Positions 25,366-34,530 of a DNA stretch of 55,352 nucleotides are shown here, piece by piece (position 1 is the first letter of the stretch; every line of letters starts with the position of its first letter). A program made the translations under genes and the position numbers. The DNA is from Neptuniibacter sp. 1_MG-2023 (GTDB taxonomy: Bacteria > Pseudomonadota > Gammaproteobacteria > Pseudomonadales > Balneatricaceae): contig NZ_JAUOQR010000016.1 of the NCBI RefSeq assembly GCF_030547185.1, positions 1-55,352 of the forward strand, given 5' to 3'. Under the pieces are notes generated by a model. The model saw only the letters and a list, made by a program, of their open reading frames with translations. It ran no database searches and was not told the origin of the DNA.

Positions 25366-25445
25366 AGCCACCACATTCGGTCTGCGTTGTTGTGAATACT
25401 TGCTGTATGAAAACTTAAAATAAAAAAACCTGAAGGGGTTTAGTG

Positions 25446-27056
25446 ATGACAAAAAAAATAACAACACTTAACAAAGTAGCCATTGGGGTGGCTACCGCGA
25501 TAGCAATGAGCTATGGCCCAACCGTATCTGCGGGAGAAGCGCAATGGTCCGGTTATGTTGAGAATGCTACCTATTTTCGCGATAAAAAAGGACTGTCCAA
25601 ATTTAGAAATACTGCACAGGCGGAGTTTTATAAACCTGTCGAGTCAGATGGTTGGAGCAATGTCAGCATCAACGGTGTGCTTCGCGCTACCTATGATGGG
25701 GTATACGACTTAAATGATGGAGAGTTTGGCAAGAATGCAGGTGAAAACTACTTAGGTGAAAACTGGCATGATAATAATACGGCCTCTTCATCGGCAGTAT
25801 TAAACCCTGGTGTTGCTTTTCCTTGCGAAAATGACCCAGCCTTATGTAACAACCTAGATGGTTACATGGATCAAGATGAAAATGACGCTAAGTTCTCAGA
25901 TTTTAACGATGAACTAGATTTTATTCGTGAGCTTTATATTACTGCGGATAAGCAGCTGGCTAATGGCGATATTTTCAATGTGACCTTTGGTAAGCAACAG
26001 GTTGTATGGGGTAAAACCGATCTGTTCCGTGTTTTAGATGTGGTCAACCCGGTGGACTATTCCCGTCATAATATCTACGACGAGCTTGAAGATATTCGTA
26101 TTCCTCAGTGGATGTTGACGGCTGAATGGCGTATGGGTGCCAACAACATTTTTGATGATCAGAACCTACAGTTTATCTGGAACATTGATAAGTTCCGTCC
26201 TCATAACTTAGGTACTTGTGGTCAGTCCTACAAAATGGTTGATGCAGGTTGTTTCTTTGCCTCGTCTATTCAAGGTGGCGGCCCTTACATAATTAACGAT
26301 GTAGAAGAGTATGACTGGAACCTGAAAAACACCCAGTTTGGTGTGAAATGGGAAGGGGTGTATGGGGATGCAACGTTCTCACTTAATGCTTTACATTACC
26401 GTCAGCAACTACCTTCTATTCATGCGCTAGGTGCGCCAGGCGATAACTTCGGTTTGTTCGATATTCACTTCCCGCGCGTAACCTTGCTAGGTGGTGCGAT
26501 TGACTATTACTCCATGAATATGGATGCCACATGGCGCCTTGAAGTGGCTTATACCGAAGGGGAAGAGCAGCCAAGAGACACAAACGGTTATAAAGAAACC
26601 GATATGCTGCGTTATGTAATTGGGTTTGATAAAAACAAGATCATTCCTTCTTTAGGAACACGTAGTGCTTTCCTCATTTCTGCTCAGTTATTTGGTGAGC
26701 ATATTCTCGATCATGAAGTGGATATGCCTAACGATGAAGATAACTGGATCGCAACGGGTTTATTCAAAGGTTTCTATATGAATAACCGTTTGAGCCCACA
26801 GATCATTGTTGCTCATGATTTCGCGGCGAAAGCGACCGCTATTGCGCCAAGCATCTCATTTACACCTGATAACCACTGGATGTTTAACCTTGCCTTGAAC
26901 GTGAAAACTGGCGGCGATGAAACTTTCCCTTGGAGCGTGACAGGTGGTGACGCGGGTGGTGGTCAAACTGAACCTTTAGCGCGTTTCCTAAATGGACCAA
27001 TCGGTGTGGCTAATCAGGAAGATGAAATCCAGTTCACTGTGCGTTACAGCTTCTAA
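25446..27056 (+). CDS. DUF1302 outer-membrane protein
   Basis: 536 residues with a Sec signal peptide (cleavage likely after VSA near residue 29). Repeated alternating aromatic strands and a final aromatic residue (QFTVRYSF) suggest an outer-membrane beta-barrel. FGKQQVVWGKTDLFRVLDVVNPVDYS is a hallmark of the DUF1302 family. A GTG one codon upstream is possible, but ATG at 25446 has the better AAGGGG spacing. It lies between RND and DUF1329 genes as in many Pseudomonas and Marinobacter genomes. A porin-like role for hydrophobic compounds is inferred. Confidence 0.9.
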   Translation: MTKKITTLNKVAIGVATAIAMSYGPTVSAGEAQWSGYVENATYFRDKKGLSKFRNTAQAEFYKPVESDGWSNVSINGVLRATYDGVYDLNDGEFGKNAGENYLGENWHDNNTASSSAVLNPGVAFPCENDPALCNNLDGYMDQDENDAKFSDFNDELDFIRELYITADKQLANGDIFNVTFGKQQVVWGKTDLFRVLDVVNPVDYSRHNIYDELEDIRIPQWMLTAEWRMGANNIFDDQNLQFIWNIDKFRPHNLGTCGQSYKMVDAGCFFASSIQGGGPYIINDVEEYDWNLKNTQFGVKWEGVYGDATFSLNALHYRQQLPSIHALGAPGDNFGLFDIHFPRVTLLGGAIDYYSMNMDATWRLEVAYTEGEEQPRDTNGYKETDMLRYVIGFDKNKIIPSLGTRSAFLISAQLFGEHILDHEVDMPNDEDNWIATGLFKGFYMNNRLSPQIIVAHDFAAKATAIAPSISFTPDNHWMFNLALNVKTGGDETFPWSVTGGDAGGGQTEPLARFLNGPIGVANQEDEIQFTVRYSF

Positions 27057-27084
27057 CAATAGAGAATAATAAAGGTAGATAACG

Positions 27085-28401
27085 ATGTTGAAAAAAACAT
27101 TAATAACTTTAGCGGTTACGGCAGGGTTAAGCGTAAACGCACAGGCGGCACAAATTTCTGAAGAGGTTATTCAGGAAGCGTTTCACCCTTATGCAAACTC
27201 ATTACCTAAGGCCGATATGGTTAAGCCAGGGATGACTATTAATGCAGGTAATGTTGATTCAGTTAAGGAATACCTTGATCCTGCAATGTATATGTTCATC
27301 AAAAATGGTGATTATGAAATGAAAGTGGGGGAAACGACCTCATTTGATCTCCATAAATCTTATGTCGACGCTACACGCAAATACTCAGGAGATGTAAAGT
27401 TAGGCTCAAAACCGGGTGAAATATCAGGTTCTGTTGCTGGTCGACCTTTCCCTCAGGAGCCATCATTAGATGACCCCCGAGCAGGTGAGAAGCTAGCTTG
27501 GAACTACAAGTTTGGTTACAACTGGGGAGATTCCTCCGCGATTTACCCGTTCTATTGGAAATACCGCGATATGAACAGTGGTAAAGTAGAACGTACAGTA
27601 AAAATGAACTTCCACTTTTTGAATTTCACTCACCGAACGCAACAGGAACCATTCCCTGAAATTACGCCCAACCCATCCAATCTGTTTCGTGGCATCTACG
27701 TTCAAGTGTTAGAGCCGTTTGATGTGAAAGACACTCAATTACTGATCCAGCGATTTGATGATGATCTTAAGCGTGATAATGCCTATTTATACTTGGGCTT
27801 TCAGCGCCGTGTGCGCCGCTTGTCTTCAGGTCAGACAACCGATGCCTTCCTAGGTTCTGATGTAATGATCGAAGACTTTGAGGGTTATAACGGTCGAATT
27901 AGTGATATGAACTGGACTTACAAAGGCACCAAATACATTTTGTCGCCGATGTATAACCATAACGAGATGGTGCTTGATACTGAAACTCACAAAGATGATG
28001 ACGGTTATCAGGTGATTAAATTTGCTGGTAGAGGGGGATGCTTCCCAGAGATAACTTGGCAGCTGCGTAAGACCTATGTTGTAGAGTCTTCACCTGTTGA
28101 TCCGAACCATCCAATTAGTAAACGTGAACATTACATGGATGCACAGACCTTCATTATCCCACGTAATATTACCTACGACCGCAAAGGCGATATGTGGAAA
28201 AGTTGGACTATTGGGCAAGCCCATCCTGATCATCACTTACCTATAAACAAAGGTACTGGTGTTGCTATTGATGATAGCTTCTCCATGGTTGATATACAGG
28301 CTAATCATTGTACGACAGGTCAGTTTAAAGGGATTGTTGATCCTGAGTTGACGCCACCAAGTAAAATGACAGTACAAAACTTACGCGCATCAGGCCGTTA
28401 A
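27085..28401 (+). CDS. DUF1329 periplasmic protein (LolB-like fold expected)
   Basis: 438 residues with a signal peptide (MLKKTLITLAVTAGLSVNAQA). GRPFPQEPSLDDPRAGEKLAWNY and VRRLSSGQTTDAFLGSDVMIEDFEGYNGRI are DUF1329 signatures. The family is related in fold to the lipoprotein carriers LolA/LolB, so it could shuttle a hydrophobic ligand between the RND pump and the DUF1302 barrel; that is inference. It is the last gene of the sigma-54 operon, with hairpins downstream. Confidence 0.9.
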   Translation: MLKKTLITLAVTAGLSVNAQAAQISEEVIQEAFHPYANSLPKADMVKPGMTINAGNVDSVKEYLDPAMYMFIKNGDYEMKVGETTSFDLHKSYVDATRKYSGDVKLGSKPGEISGSVAGRPFPQEPSLDDPRAGEKLAWNYKFGYNWGDSSAIYPFYWKYRDMNSGKVERTVKMNFHFLNFTHRTQQEPFPEITPNPSNLFRGIYVQVLEPFDVKDTQLLIQRFDDDLKRDNAYLYLGFQRRVRRLSSGQTTDAFLGSDVMIEDFEGYNGRISDMNWTYKGTKYILSPMYNHNEMVLDTETHKDDDGYQVIKFAGRGGCFPEITWQLRKTYVVESSPVDPNHPISKREHYMDAQTFIIPRNITYDRKGDMWKSWTIGQAHPDHHLPINKGTGVAIDDSFSMVDIQANHCTTGQFKGIVDPELTPPSKMTVQNLRASGR

Positions 28402-28408
28402 GTTTTTG

Positions 28409-28444
28409 AGGTTGTTATGGTCCCCTTCTTCACCTTAACAACCT
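28409..28444 (+). other. Hairpin after DUF1329
   Basis: AGGTTGTTA and TAACAACCT form a perfect 9-bp stem with an 18-base loop, 8 bp after the stop. Only TTTC follows, so it is more a stabilising 3' hairpin than a terminator. Confidence 0.5.
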
Positions 28445-28487
28445 TTCTATCACAACATACTGCTTGAAGCAGGATGCTTATTTTTTT

Positions 28488-28510
28488 AAGCCAAGGATGG
28501 CTTTTATTTT
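28488..28510 (+). terminator. Terminator of the envelope-module operon
   Basis: AAGCCA, AGGA loop, TGGCTT, followed by TTATTTT. It lies about 90 bp after the DUF1329 stop. Confidence 0.65.
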
Positions 28511-28550
28511 AAGCTTATTGCAAATACTCCCAACTATAGGACAGTGAATC

Positions 28551-28573
28551 ATCACTCAAATAATTTGAGTGAT
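28551..28573. promoter_or_regulatory. 23-bp perfect inverted repeat before the MCP gene
   Basis: ATCACTCAAA and TTTGAGTGAT are exact reverse complements with a 3-bp centre (TAA). It lies 75 bp before the chemoreceptor start and is a candidate operator for a dimeric regulator. Confidence 0.5.
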
Positions 28574-28648
28574 TGTTAATGACCTATCTCATGATATTCA
28601 TAACGCTGTCGGTATCTGTTATTCAAATCTGACGTAGAACAATAAAAA

Positions 28649-30646
28649 ATGAATAGATTTAAACAAATGTCCATTAGTTTACGGATTACCTTCGGTTATA
28701 TGGTGATGATGTGCCTTTTAGCCATGTTAGGTTTTTCCTCTGTCTTTAATATCAGCAAACTCGCATCTGCTTTGCAGTTTGTATCGGGGCCGGCGCTTCA
28801 AGCATCAAATGGAGGTAGTGATACAGCCTTCAGTCTGCAAGCTGAAGTGTTAAAAACGCAGCAAATATTACTTAAGCAAATTGATCCTAAAAAAGGGTTT
28901 GCAGAGATAAAAGAGTTACATAAAGAGGGCCAAAAGGGTTTTTCTCAAGTTTTAGAGAGTGGTTTAGTTGATCAATCGCTATTGAAGTTATCCGCTCAGC
29001 AAATGGATGATTATAAAAGCTTAAATGAGCGTGCGCTGTCCTTATATATCCGTGTTGAAAAAGAGAGGAGTGATCTAACAAAGCTGACTGATATAGTTCT
29101 AGAAAACGTAATGGTTTCTCAAGAAGACACCATGATCTTAATTGATGAGCATTATAATAGTCGTCTAGAGGCCGAGCGCTACCGTGATTTAGATTTACTT
29201 CTTTCTGAAGTTAAAACCTTAATTCTCTCACGCAACTATGTGTTACAGCAGTTTTTCAATGGGGTGGAGGTAGAAAAACAGCGTAAAGTAATGGCAGAAC
29301 AATATAGATTATTAGAGCCAACTTATCAGCGCTTACTTGTGATGCTGAAAAATCTAGCACTAACTGAACATGCGGTGAATATAGAAGCATATCTCGGCAA
29401 ATTATTACAACAATATGAGCAAGTGGTTAATGACCACTTAGCGTTTAAAAAAGTACAGGACTCCTCATTTAATAAAGCGCAGGCTCTACTCAGCAACTTA
29501 TCCAAAATAAAGGATCAAGGTGAGCAGAAAATATTAGAGAACACTCATTCTGTAGTGTCTCTTGTCGAGCAAGCAAAGGAGTTTATCTTAGCTGTTGTAA
29601 TTATTGGCTTGTTAGTAGGCGTTATTGCAATGTTATTTGGCTACCGAACGGTAGTAAAACCACTTGATGCTATCGCTGATAACTTAGATAAAATTGGTCG
29701 TGGCGATGGCAATTTAAACGTAAAACTTAGTGAAAAAGGAGCCAAAGAGCTACGTAAGCTTTCCATCGGTTTTAACGTTTTTGTGAATAAAATTAAACAT
29801 ACGGTTATTGGGGTTAATGATGCAGCTAAAAATCTCTGTAGCCAAACAGATAAACTGGTTGTTATAAGCGACACTACAAGAACGGTAATAAACGAGCAAA
29901 CAACAGATACGGAACTTGTAGTTGAGGCGATAGACCAACTTGCCATTAGTACCTCTGAAATTGCTGAAAGTGCGGCTCATGCAGCTGATGCAGCAAAAGA
30001 TGCGGATGCATTTTTAGAGAGCGGTAAGCATGAAGTCTATGCCATGATTCAAGCCATTCGCAGTCAAGTAGAGCAGCTAAATAATACAAATGCTGTAATG
30101 GATAAGCTGTCACATGATTCGAAGCGAATTGGTGATGTATTAAGTGTTATCAATGATATTGCTGAACAAACAAATCTATTAGCTTTAAATGCTGCAATAG
30201 AGGCTGCACGTGCGGGTGAGAAGGGCCGAGGTTTTGCAGTTGTTGCTGATGAGGTAAGAACCTTAGCGAGTAATACGCAGCAAGCGACAACGACGATTCA
30301 AAACGTTATTAAAGAGCTACAAAGTGCCTCTAAAGAAGCTGACTCATCAGTGGTTTATACACTAAAAATCGCAGAGCAAGGGGTTATTCAAGCGGAGAAA
30401 GCGGATGATATTTTAAAGAAAATTACAGAGGCTATAGGGACGATTAACAGCGTTAATATGCAAGTTGCCGCGGCGACTCAGCAACAGGCTGTTATTACAC
30501 AATCGATAAAAGAGAATATCTATTCTGTCAGTGGGAAATCAATAAAAACGAGCGAATCATTCGATGAAATTAACGAGAGTATAGAGGTTATCATCGCTGT
30601 TGTTGACGGTCTAAATGATGGCATTAAGCAATTTAAGCTCAGCTAA
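28649..30646 (+). CDS. Methyl-accepting chemotaxis protein
   Basis: 665 residues. The first membrane helix is at about 10-32, a long periplasmic sensor of about 275 residues follows (mostly helical), and the second helix is near 310-330 ([18 protein letters not shown]). Then comes HAMP ([24 protein letters not shown]) and the signalling hairpin with [40 protein letters not shown]. No C-terminal CheR-binding pentapeptide is seen. The ligand cannot be told. The location right after the phenol regulon makes an aromatic or related attractant possible but unproven. Confidence 0.95.
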   Translation: MNRFKQMSISLRITFGYMVMMCLLAMLGFSSVFNISKLASALQFVSGPALQASNGGSDTAFSLQAEVLKTQQILLKQIDPKKGFAEIKELHKEGQKGFSQVLESGLVDQSLLKLSAQQMDDYKSLNERALSLYIRVEKERSDLTKLTDIVLENVMVSQEDTMILIDEHYNSRLEAERYRDLDLLLSEVKTLILSRNYVLQQFFNGVEVEKQRKVMAEQYRLLEPTYQRLLVMLKNLALTEHAVNIEAYLGKLLQQYEQVVNDHLAFKKVQDSSFNKAQALLSNLSKIKDQGEQKILENTHSVVSLVEQAKEFILAVVIIGLLVGVIAMLFGYRTVVKPLDAIADNLDKIGRGDGNLNVKLSEKGAKELRKLSIGFNVFVNKIKHTVIGVNDAAKNLCSQTDKLVVISDTTRTVINEQTTDTELVVEAIDQLAISTSEIAESAAHAADAAKDADAFLESGKHEVYAMIQAIRSQVEQLNNTNAVMDKLSHDSKRIGDVLSVINDIAEQTNLLALNAAIEAARAGEKGRGFAVVADEVRTLASNTQQATTTIQNVIKELQSASKEADSSVVYTLKIAEQGVIQAEKADDILKKITEAIGTINSVNMQVAAATQQQAVITQSIKENIYSVSGKSIKTSESFDEINESIEVIIAVVDGLNDGIKQFKLS

Positions 30647-30676
30647 TCGACGCTTAGCTCTAAGTTAAAAGAATAG

Positions 30677-30702
30677 GGCGCCTTCAAGGAGGCGCCTTTT
30701 TT
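30677..30702 (+). terminator. Terminator of the MCP gene
   Basis: GGCGCCT and AGGCGCC form a GC-rich stem with a short loop, followed by six T. Confidence 0.9.
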
Positions 30703-30889
30703 AATTTTCCCTCTAATACCCTTTCAATCAGTAGATATTAGCTACGCGATTAACTAAATAGGTTTTATTCTAAATGTAGATTTTAAGCTTAGGTTGTTTT
30801 TTCATACTTAATTAAATCAGAGTAAAACTGAACCAATTCCATAGAAGTTCCGTATAGCTGATTAATTCAAATGGGTATGGGAACGGCTA

Positions 30890-31426
30890 ATGTTTTCAGG
30901 TATCTCTCAAAATGTATGGGTCAATTTGATCGGATTTAATCTGATATGGATTTTATCTGTTCTTTATAAAAATGAAGCAGTTCTTGTCGTAAGCATCTTT
31001 TTATTACTTCACCTATTACTCCATACGGATCCCATAACTGAAGCCTTTATATTGGTCATCGTTACTTTGCTTGGTTATAGCTTGGATAGTGTGATGACAT
31101 TATTGGGCGTTTATTGGTTTGAAAATAATAGCGCGAATGATCTTAGAATCTTTGCGCCATTATGGTTGGCATTACTCTGGTTATCATTTGCGGCTACGTT
31201 GAGACAAAGTCTAAGTTTTTTCTCTAATAAAATTAAATTAAGTGGTATTGCGGGGGGCTTTTCTGGAGGTTTCTCTTATTTTGCTGCGGCTAATTTAGGT
31301 GCTGTTAGCTTTCCGCTAGGCGACTTTGTAACTGTCCTAATGGTTGCAGTTATCTGGGCCTTTTTATTCCCACTACTGCTCGTCTTAACCTCTTACATAG
31401 AGAGGGCATTATGCACAGAGTATTGA
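30890..31426 (+). CDS. DUF2878 membrane protein
   Basis: 178 residues with about six hydrophobic helices: NLIGFNLIWILSVLY, VVSIFLLLHLLLH, FILVIVTLLGYSLDSVMTLLGV, LWLALLWLSFAATL and others. The Y/FSLDSVMTLLGVY and PLWLALLWLSFAATL segments identify DUF2878. Its last 16 bp overlap the chalcone-isomerase-like gene. Family members sit in gammaproteobacterial clusters with DUF3833, SDR and often photolyase genes. Function unknown. Confidence 0.85.
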   Translation: MFSGISQNVWVNLIGFNLIWILSVLYKNEAVLVVSIFLLLHLLLHTDPITEAFILVIVTLLGYSLDSVMTLLGVYWFENNSANDLRIFAPLWLALLWLSFAATLRQSLSFFSNKIKLSGIAGGFSGGFSYFAAANLGAVSFPLGDFVTVLMVAVIWAFLFPLLLVLTSYIERALCTEY

Positions 31427-31905
31427 TCGTTTTGTGTACCTTCCTGTTTTCTAATGATAGCTATGCCACCCAGCTACCTTCCGCTTGGCGGGTTGTAGGT
31501 TCAGCGGAGTTAAAACTGTTGTGGTTCCCTATTTACAGTGCGCAATTGAAAACCCCTAAGGGTGTGTTTGCTGGCACGGATCGCTCTGTGTTGCTGTCTC
31601 TTGAGTACCATCAAGATATAGAAAAAGCAGTATTACTGCGTGAGACGGAGAAAAGTATTAAGCAGACAATATCGCCGGCTGACCGTGAAAATTTATTATC
31701 AGATCTTGCCATTATGTGGCTGGACATTCAGAAGGGAGGTCGCTTTGCTTTTTTGATTGATAAGGATGGATATGGTCACTTTTTTTATAACGATGGGTAT
31801 CTAGGTTCACTAGACAAACCTGAAATGAGCCAAGTCATTATTAATATTTGGCTGTCAGATAAAAGTAGATATCCCGATTTAGCTAAACAGCTTAGGGGAG
31901 AGTAA
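31411..31905 (+). CDS. Chalcone-isomerase-like periplasmic protein
   Basis: 164 residues with a probable signal peptide (LIVLCTFLFSNDSYA). The body, starting WRVVGSAELKLLWFPIYSAQL and ending with a FLIDKDGYGHFFYNDGYLG block, matches the bacterial chalcone-isomerase-like family (PF16036). Fatty-acid binding has been proposed for this fold. It overlaps DUF2878 upstream and is 2 bp before DUF3833, so this is one operon. Confidence 0.8.
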   Translation: MHRVLIVLCTFLFSNDSYATQLPSAWRVVGSAELKLLWFPIYSAQLKTPKGVFAGTDRSVLLSLEYHQDIEKAVLLRETEKSIKQTISPADRENLLSDLAIMWLDIQKGGRFAFLIDKDGYGHFFYNDGYLGSLDKPEMSQVIINIWLSDKSRYPDLAKQLRGE

Positions 31906-31907
31906 TT

Positions 31908-32477
31908 TTGCATCGATATTTTACTAGGATGGCCTTTATGATTTTCATTCCTTTTATTACAAGTTGTGCTGTAAATATTGAACAGTATGAAGAGAGTCAA
32001 CCGGCATTAGATCTGAGTGAGTTTTTTGATGGCCATTTGGAGGCGTACGGCATTGTGCAGGATTATAAAGGCAAAGTAAGTCGCCGTTTTCGTGCCGATA
32101 TACTAGGGAAATGGGAAGGTGATAAAGGTGTACTTGATGAGTTGTTTTTCTTTACTGATGGGGAGGAGGAACATCGATGCTGGCAGTTAAGCAAGCAAGG
32201 GGATCACTATACAGGAACCGCAGGTGATGTTATTGGTCGTGCGGAAGGTCAGGTGGCAGGCAATGCTTTAAATTGGCAATATACTTTATCTGTACCCGTG
32301 AAAGGTAAAACGTGGAAAATTAATCTTAATGATTGGATGTATCTTGTTGATGATAAAAACCTAATCAACCGTGCAAAAATGTATAAATTTGGTTTAGAGG
32401 TTGGGCAAGTTACTCTCTATATACGAAAAGTCTCGTCATTACCCCATCGTAATTTAACCAATGGCTGTGAACTTTAA
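31908..32477 (+). CDS. DUF3833 lipoprotein
   Basis: 189 residues, starting at a TTG with a GGGGAG ribosome site. The N-terminus has a lipobox (FITSCAVN). LSEFFDGHLEAYGIVQDYKGKVSRRFRADILGKWEG and DVIGRAEGQVAGNALNWQYTL, NLNDWMYLVDDKNLINRAKMYKFGLEVGQVTLYIRK are DUF3833 signatures. It is probably attached to the outer membrane. The function is unknown. Confidence 0.88.
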   Translation: MHRYFTRMAFMIFIPFITSCAVNIEQYEESQPALDLSEFFDGHLEAYGIVQDYKGKVSRRFRADILGKWEGDKGVLDELFFFTDGEEEHRCWQLSKQGDHYTGTAGDVIGRAEGQVAGNALNWQYTLSVPVKGKTWKINLNDWMYLVDDKNLINRAKMYKFGLEVGQVTLYIRKVSSLPHRNLTNGCEL

Positions 32478-32493
32478 TGATAGGGGGTCTGTT

Positions 32494-33267
32494 ATGAATC
32501 ATTACAAGCCTTTGCCTTGGCAAAATGTTTGGATTACAGGAGCCGGAAGAGGAATTGGACGTGCGCTTGCTATCCTATTAGCGGGTCAAGGGATGAGAGT
32601 TTATGCTTCCTCTCGAACTGAAATTGAACTTGAAAAATTAGTCGCTGAGTATCAACACTTACCCGGTGAAATTATTCCTATAAGATTAGATACTCGCTGT
32701 GTCGAAGAACTTGAACAGCTGATCAATGAGTGGGATCAAACAGATTGCTTTCCAGAATTAGTTATTCTTAATGCGGGAACTCACGATCCCTTTTCAGCCG
32801 CTGAATTTAGCGCTCAGCGGTGTAAACACTTATTCGATATAAACCTGCAAGGCACGATCAATTGCCTAGAGCCTGCTCTCCAGCGAATGCTCAAACGAGA
32901 TAAAGGGCAGATTGCAGTGATGGCATCTGTCGCGGGATATAGAGGTCTACCCACAGCGGCTGCCTACGGTGCTAGCAAAGCGGCTTTAATTCATCTGTGT
33001 GAATCATTGCGGTTAGATCTGAAAAACACGCATATAAAGCTTCAGGTTATAAATCCTGGATTTGTTAAAACCCCGCTGACTGATAAAAATGAATTTACGA
33101 TGCCGGCTTTGTTGGCTCCAGATGAGGCAGCGACACGCATACTCAATGGTTTATTAAGCGATCATTTTGAAATTACCTTCCCTAAACGCTTTACCTTTAT
33201 ACTTAAACTCTTACGTATTATTCCTTACCGTTTATATTTCTATTTAGCCGGTAAAATAGTGAAGTAA
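32494..33267 (+). CDS. Short-chain dehydrogenase (SDR)
   Basis: 257 residues from ATG at 32494 (MNHYKPLPWQNVWITGAGRGIGRAL), which has AGGGGG six bases upstream. An earlier ATG at 32461 would overlap DUF3833. The NAD(P) motif is TGAGRGIG, NAG is in LNAGTHDP, and the catalytic Ser, Tyr and Lys are in VAGYRGLPTAAAYGASKAAL. The C-terminus is hydrophobic (YRLYFYLAGKI). It belongs to the same operon as DUF3833. Substrate unknown. Confidence 0.88.
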   Translation: MNHYKPLPWQNVWITGAGRGIGRALAILLAGQGMRVYASSRTEIELEKLVAEYQHLPGEIIPIRLDTRCVEELEQLINEWDQTDCFPELVILNAGTHDPFSAAEFSAQRCKHLFDINLQGTINCLEPALQRMLKRDKGQIAVMASVAGYRGLPTAAAYGASKAALIHLCESLRLDLKNTHIKLQVINPGFVKTPLTDKNEFTMPALLAPDEAATRILNGLLSDHFEITFPKRFTFILKLLRIIPYRLYFYLAGKIVK

Positions 33268-33287
33268 CTTGTTTCTTTCATCGAGTA

Positions 33288-33722
33288 ATGGAAATAAAAA
33301 TGAGTCCTTGGTTAACGAACTATATTACTGTCCTTGAGTCGCTTAGTTCTGCTGATTTACCTCGGTTGCGAGCATGTATCTCTGAGGACATTAAATTTAA
33401 AGACCCCTTTAACGACACGAGTACTCAGGATGAGTTTATTGCGATTATGGATGATATGTATTCACGTCTTGATAAGGTTCATTTTAAGGTCCACAGCTCA
33501 GCAGAATATGAACGTGAAGCTTTTATTGAATGGACCTTCTATGGAGAATCGAAACTGACAGGGACATTTAGTTTTGTTGGTACAAGTAAGTTAATATCAG
33601 ATCAAAGTGGAAAGGTTACACACCATTTTGACTATTGGGATGGTTCGGCGTTAATGGAGAAAATCCCACTGATAGGCTTCTTTATTCGCCAATTAAGAGG
33701 CCGCTTTTCACATAAAAACTAA
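33288..33722 (+). CDS. NTF2-like (SnoaL-type) protein
   Basis: 144 residues; start at 33288 or at the ATG at 33300 (MSPWLTNY), both weakly preceded by ribosome sites. Small cone-shaped NTF2 fold: LTNYITVLESLSSADLPRLRACISEDIKFKDPFND and DKSGKVTHHFDYWDGSALMEKIPLIGFFIRQLR-like C-terminus. In related clusters this gene accompanies SDR and DUF3833 genes. Enzymatic role unknown. Confidence 0.75.
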   Translation: MEIKMSPWLTNYITVLESLSSADLPRLRACISEDIKFKDPFNDTSTQDEFIAIMDDMYSRLDKVHFKVHSSAEYEREAFIEWTFYGESKLTGTFSFVGTSKLISDQSGKVTHHFDYWDGSALMEKIPLIGFFIRQLRGRFSHKN

Positions 33723-33787
33723 CTTTATAAAAACGCCGAATAGATTAGTTGGTTTTAGTGGGGACTTGCTACATAAATGGATTCATT

Positions 33788-34228
33788 TTGAATAGATTAA
33801 GCTTTTTCTGTATATCACTGACCACCGCCTGTTTAGTGAACAGTGTATCTTTGTATGCAGATTCACTTGCTCCGTTTACGAGTGATGGTTGCAGCGCCTT
33901 TCCTGATGGAACCATGCAACACCGCCAGTTGTGGTTAAAATGCTGTACGGCGCATGATTACGCGTATTGGAAAGGGGGAACCTATCAAGAGCGAGTACAA
34001 GCAGATAAAGCTCTCAATCATTGTGTTACCGACGTAGGTGAGCCAGAACTCGCATTATTAATGTTAGCGGGTGTGCGGGTTGGAGGCACTCCTTTTTTCC
34101 CTACAACATTTCGCTGGGGGTATGGTTGGCCCTATCCTCGAAACTATAGGGCGCTTACTCCCGATGAGTTGAAGCAAGTTCGAAAACTTTCAATGAAAGC
34201 GTATATAAACTATCAACTGGAAAAATAG
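33788..34228 (+). CDS. Predicted secreted phospholipase-A2-like protein
   Basis: About 146 residues with a TTG start (MNRLSFFCISLTTACL), chosen because the preceding in-frame codons lack a good ribosome site; the start is uncertain. A signal peptide ending near SLYA is followed by TSDGCSAFPDGT and WLKCCTAHDYAYWKGG. The CCxxHD motif is that of the PLA2 active site, where the His is catalytic. No full Ca-binding loop was identified. It may be a non-enzymatic relative. It stands alone between operons. Confidence 0.6.
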   Translation: MNRLSFFCISLTTACLVNSVSLYADSLAPFTSDGCSAFPDGTMQHRQLWLKCCTAHDYAYWKGGTYQERVQADKALNHCVTDVGEPELALLMLAGVRVGGTPFFPTTFRWGYGWPYPRNYRALTPDELKQVRKLSMKAYINYQLEK

Positions 34229-34530
34229 ATTTACGCTTTAGTTTTTTTTTATCTATTTTAAGCTATTATTTTACCACTGCTTATAGTTAGCAGTTCAGCA
34301 TCAAGGATTGTGCTGTCTCTTATAGAGTGTTTTCTTTCCTTGTGTCTTTTACTTGTTAGTGGTTTAGGCACATTCTCACATATGCATTTATGTTGTGCTT
34401 TTTCCTTTGACCTGTATTTACAAATAGAGTGGTAGGCTATTCATAATAACCTTATGTCCCGCCTGACATTTATATATGAAGTTATAGACGTATCACTATC
34501 AAAAAAATAATTTAGAGCAGGATAGGGAAT
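34229..34530. other. AT-rich intergenic region without a recognised gene
   Basis: 302 bp. A weak hairpin (ACTGCT/AGCAGT, 34276-34294) is the only structure noticed. No tRNA, promoter consensus or conserved small ORF could be supported. Confidence 0.4.

Noticed and set aside
431-28510. Catabolic region as a transposon or plasmid insertion
   Set aside because: No insertion sequence, transposase, integrase or inverted flanking repeats were found; only the decayed tRNA-like repeats at the left edge hint at an integration site.
34276-34294. Terminator at the hairpin ACTGCT/AGCAGT
   Set aside because: Six-base stem, no T run, and AT-rich surroundings; not enough for a call.
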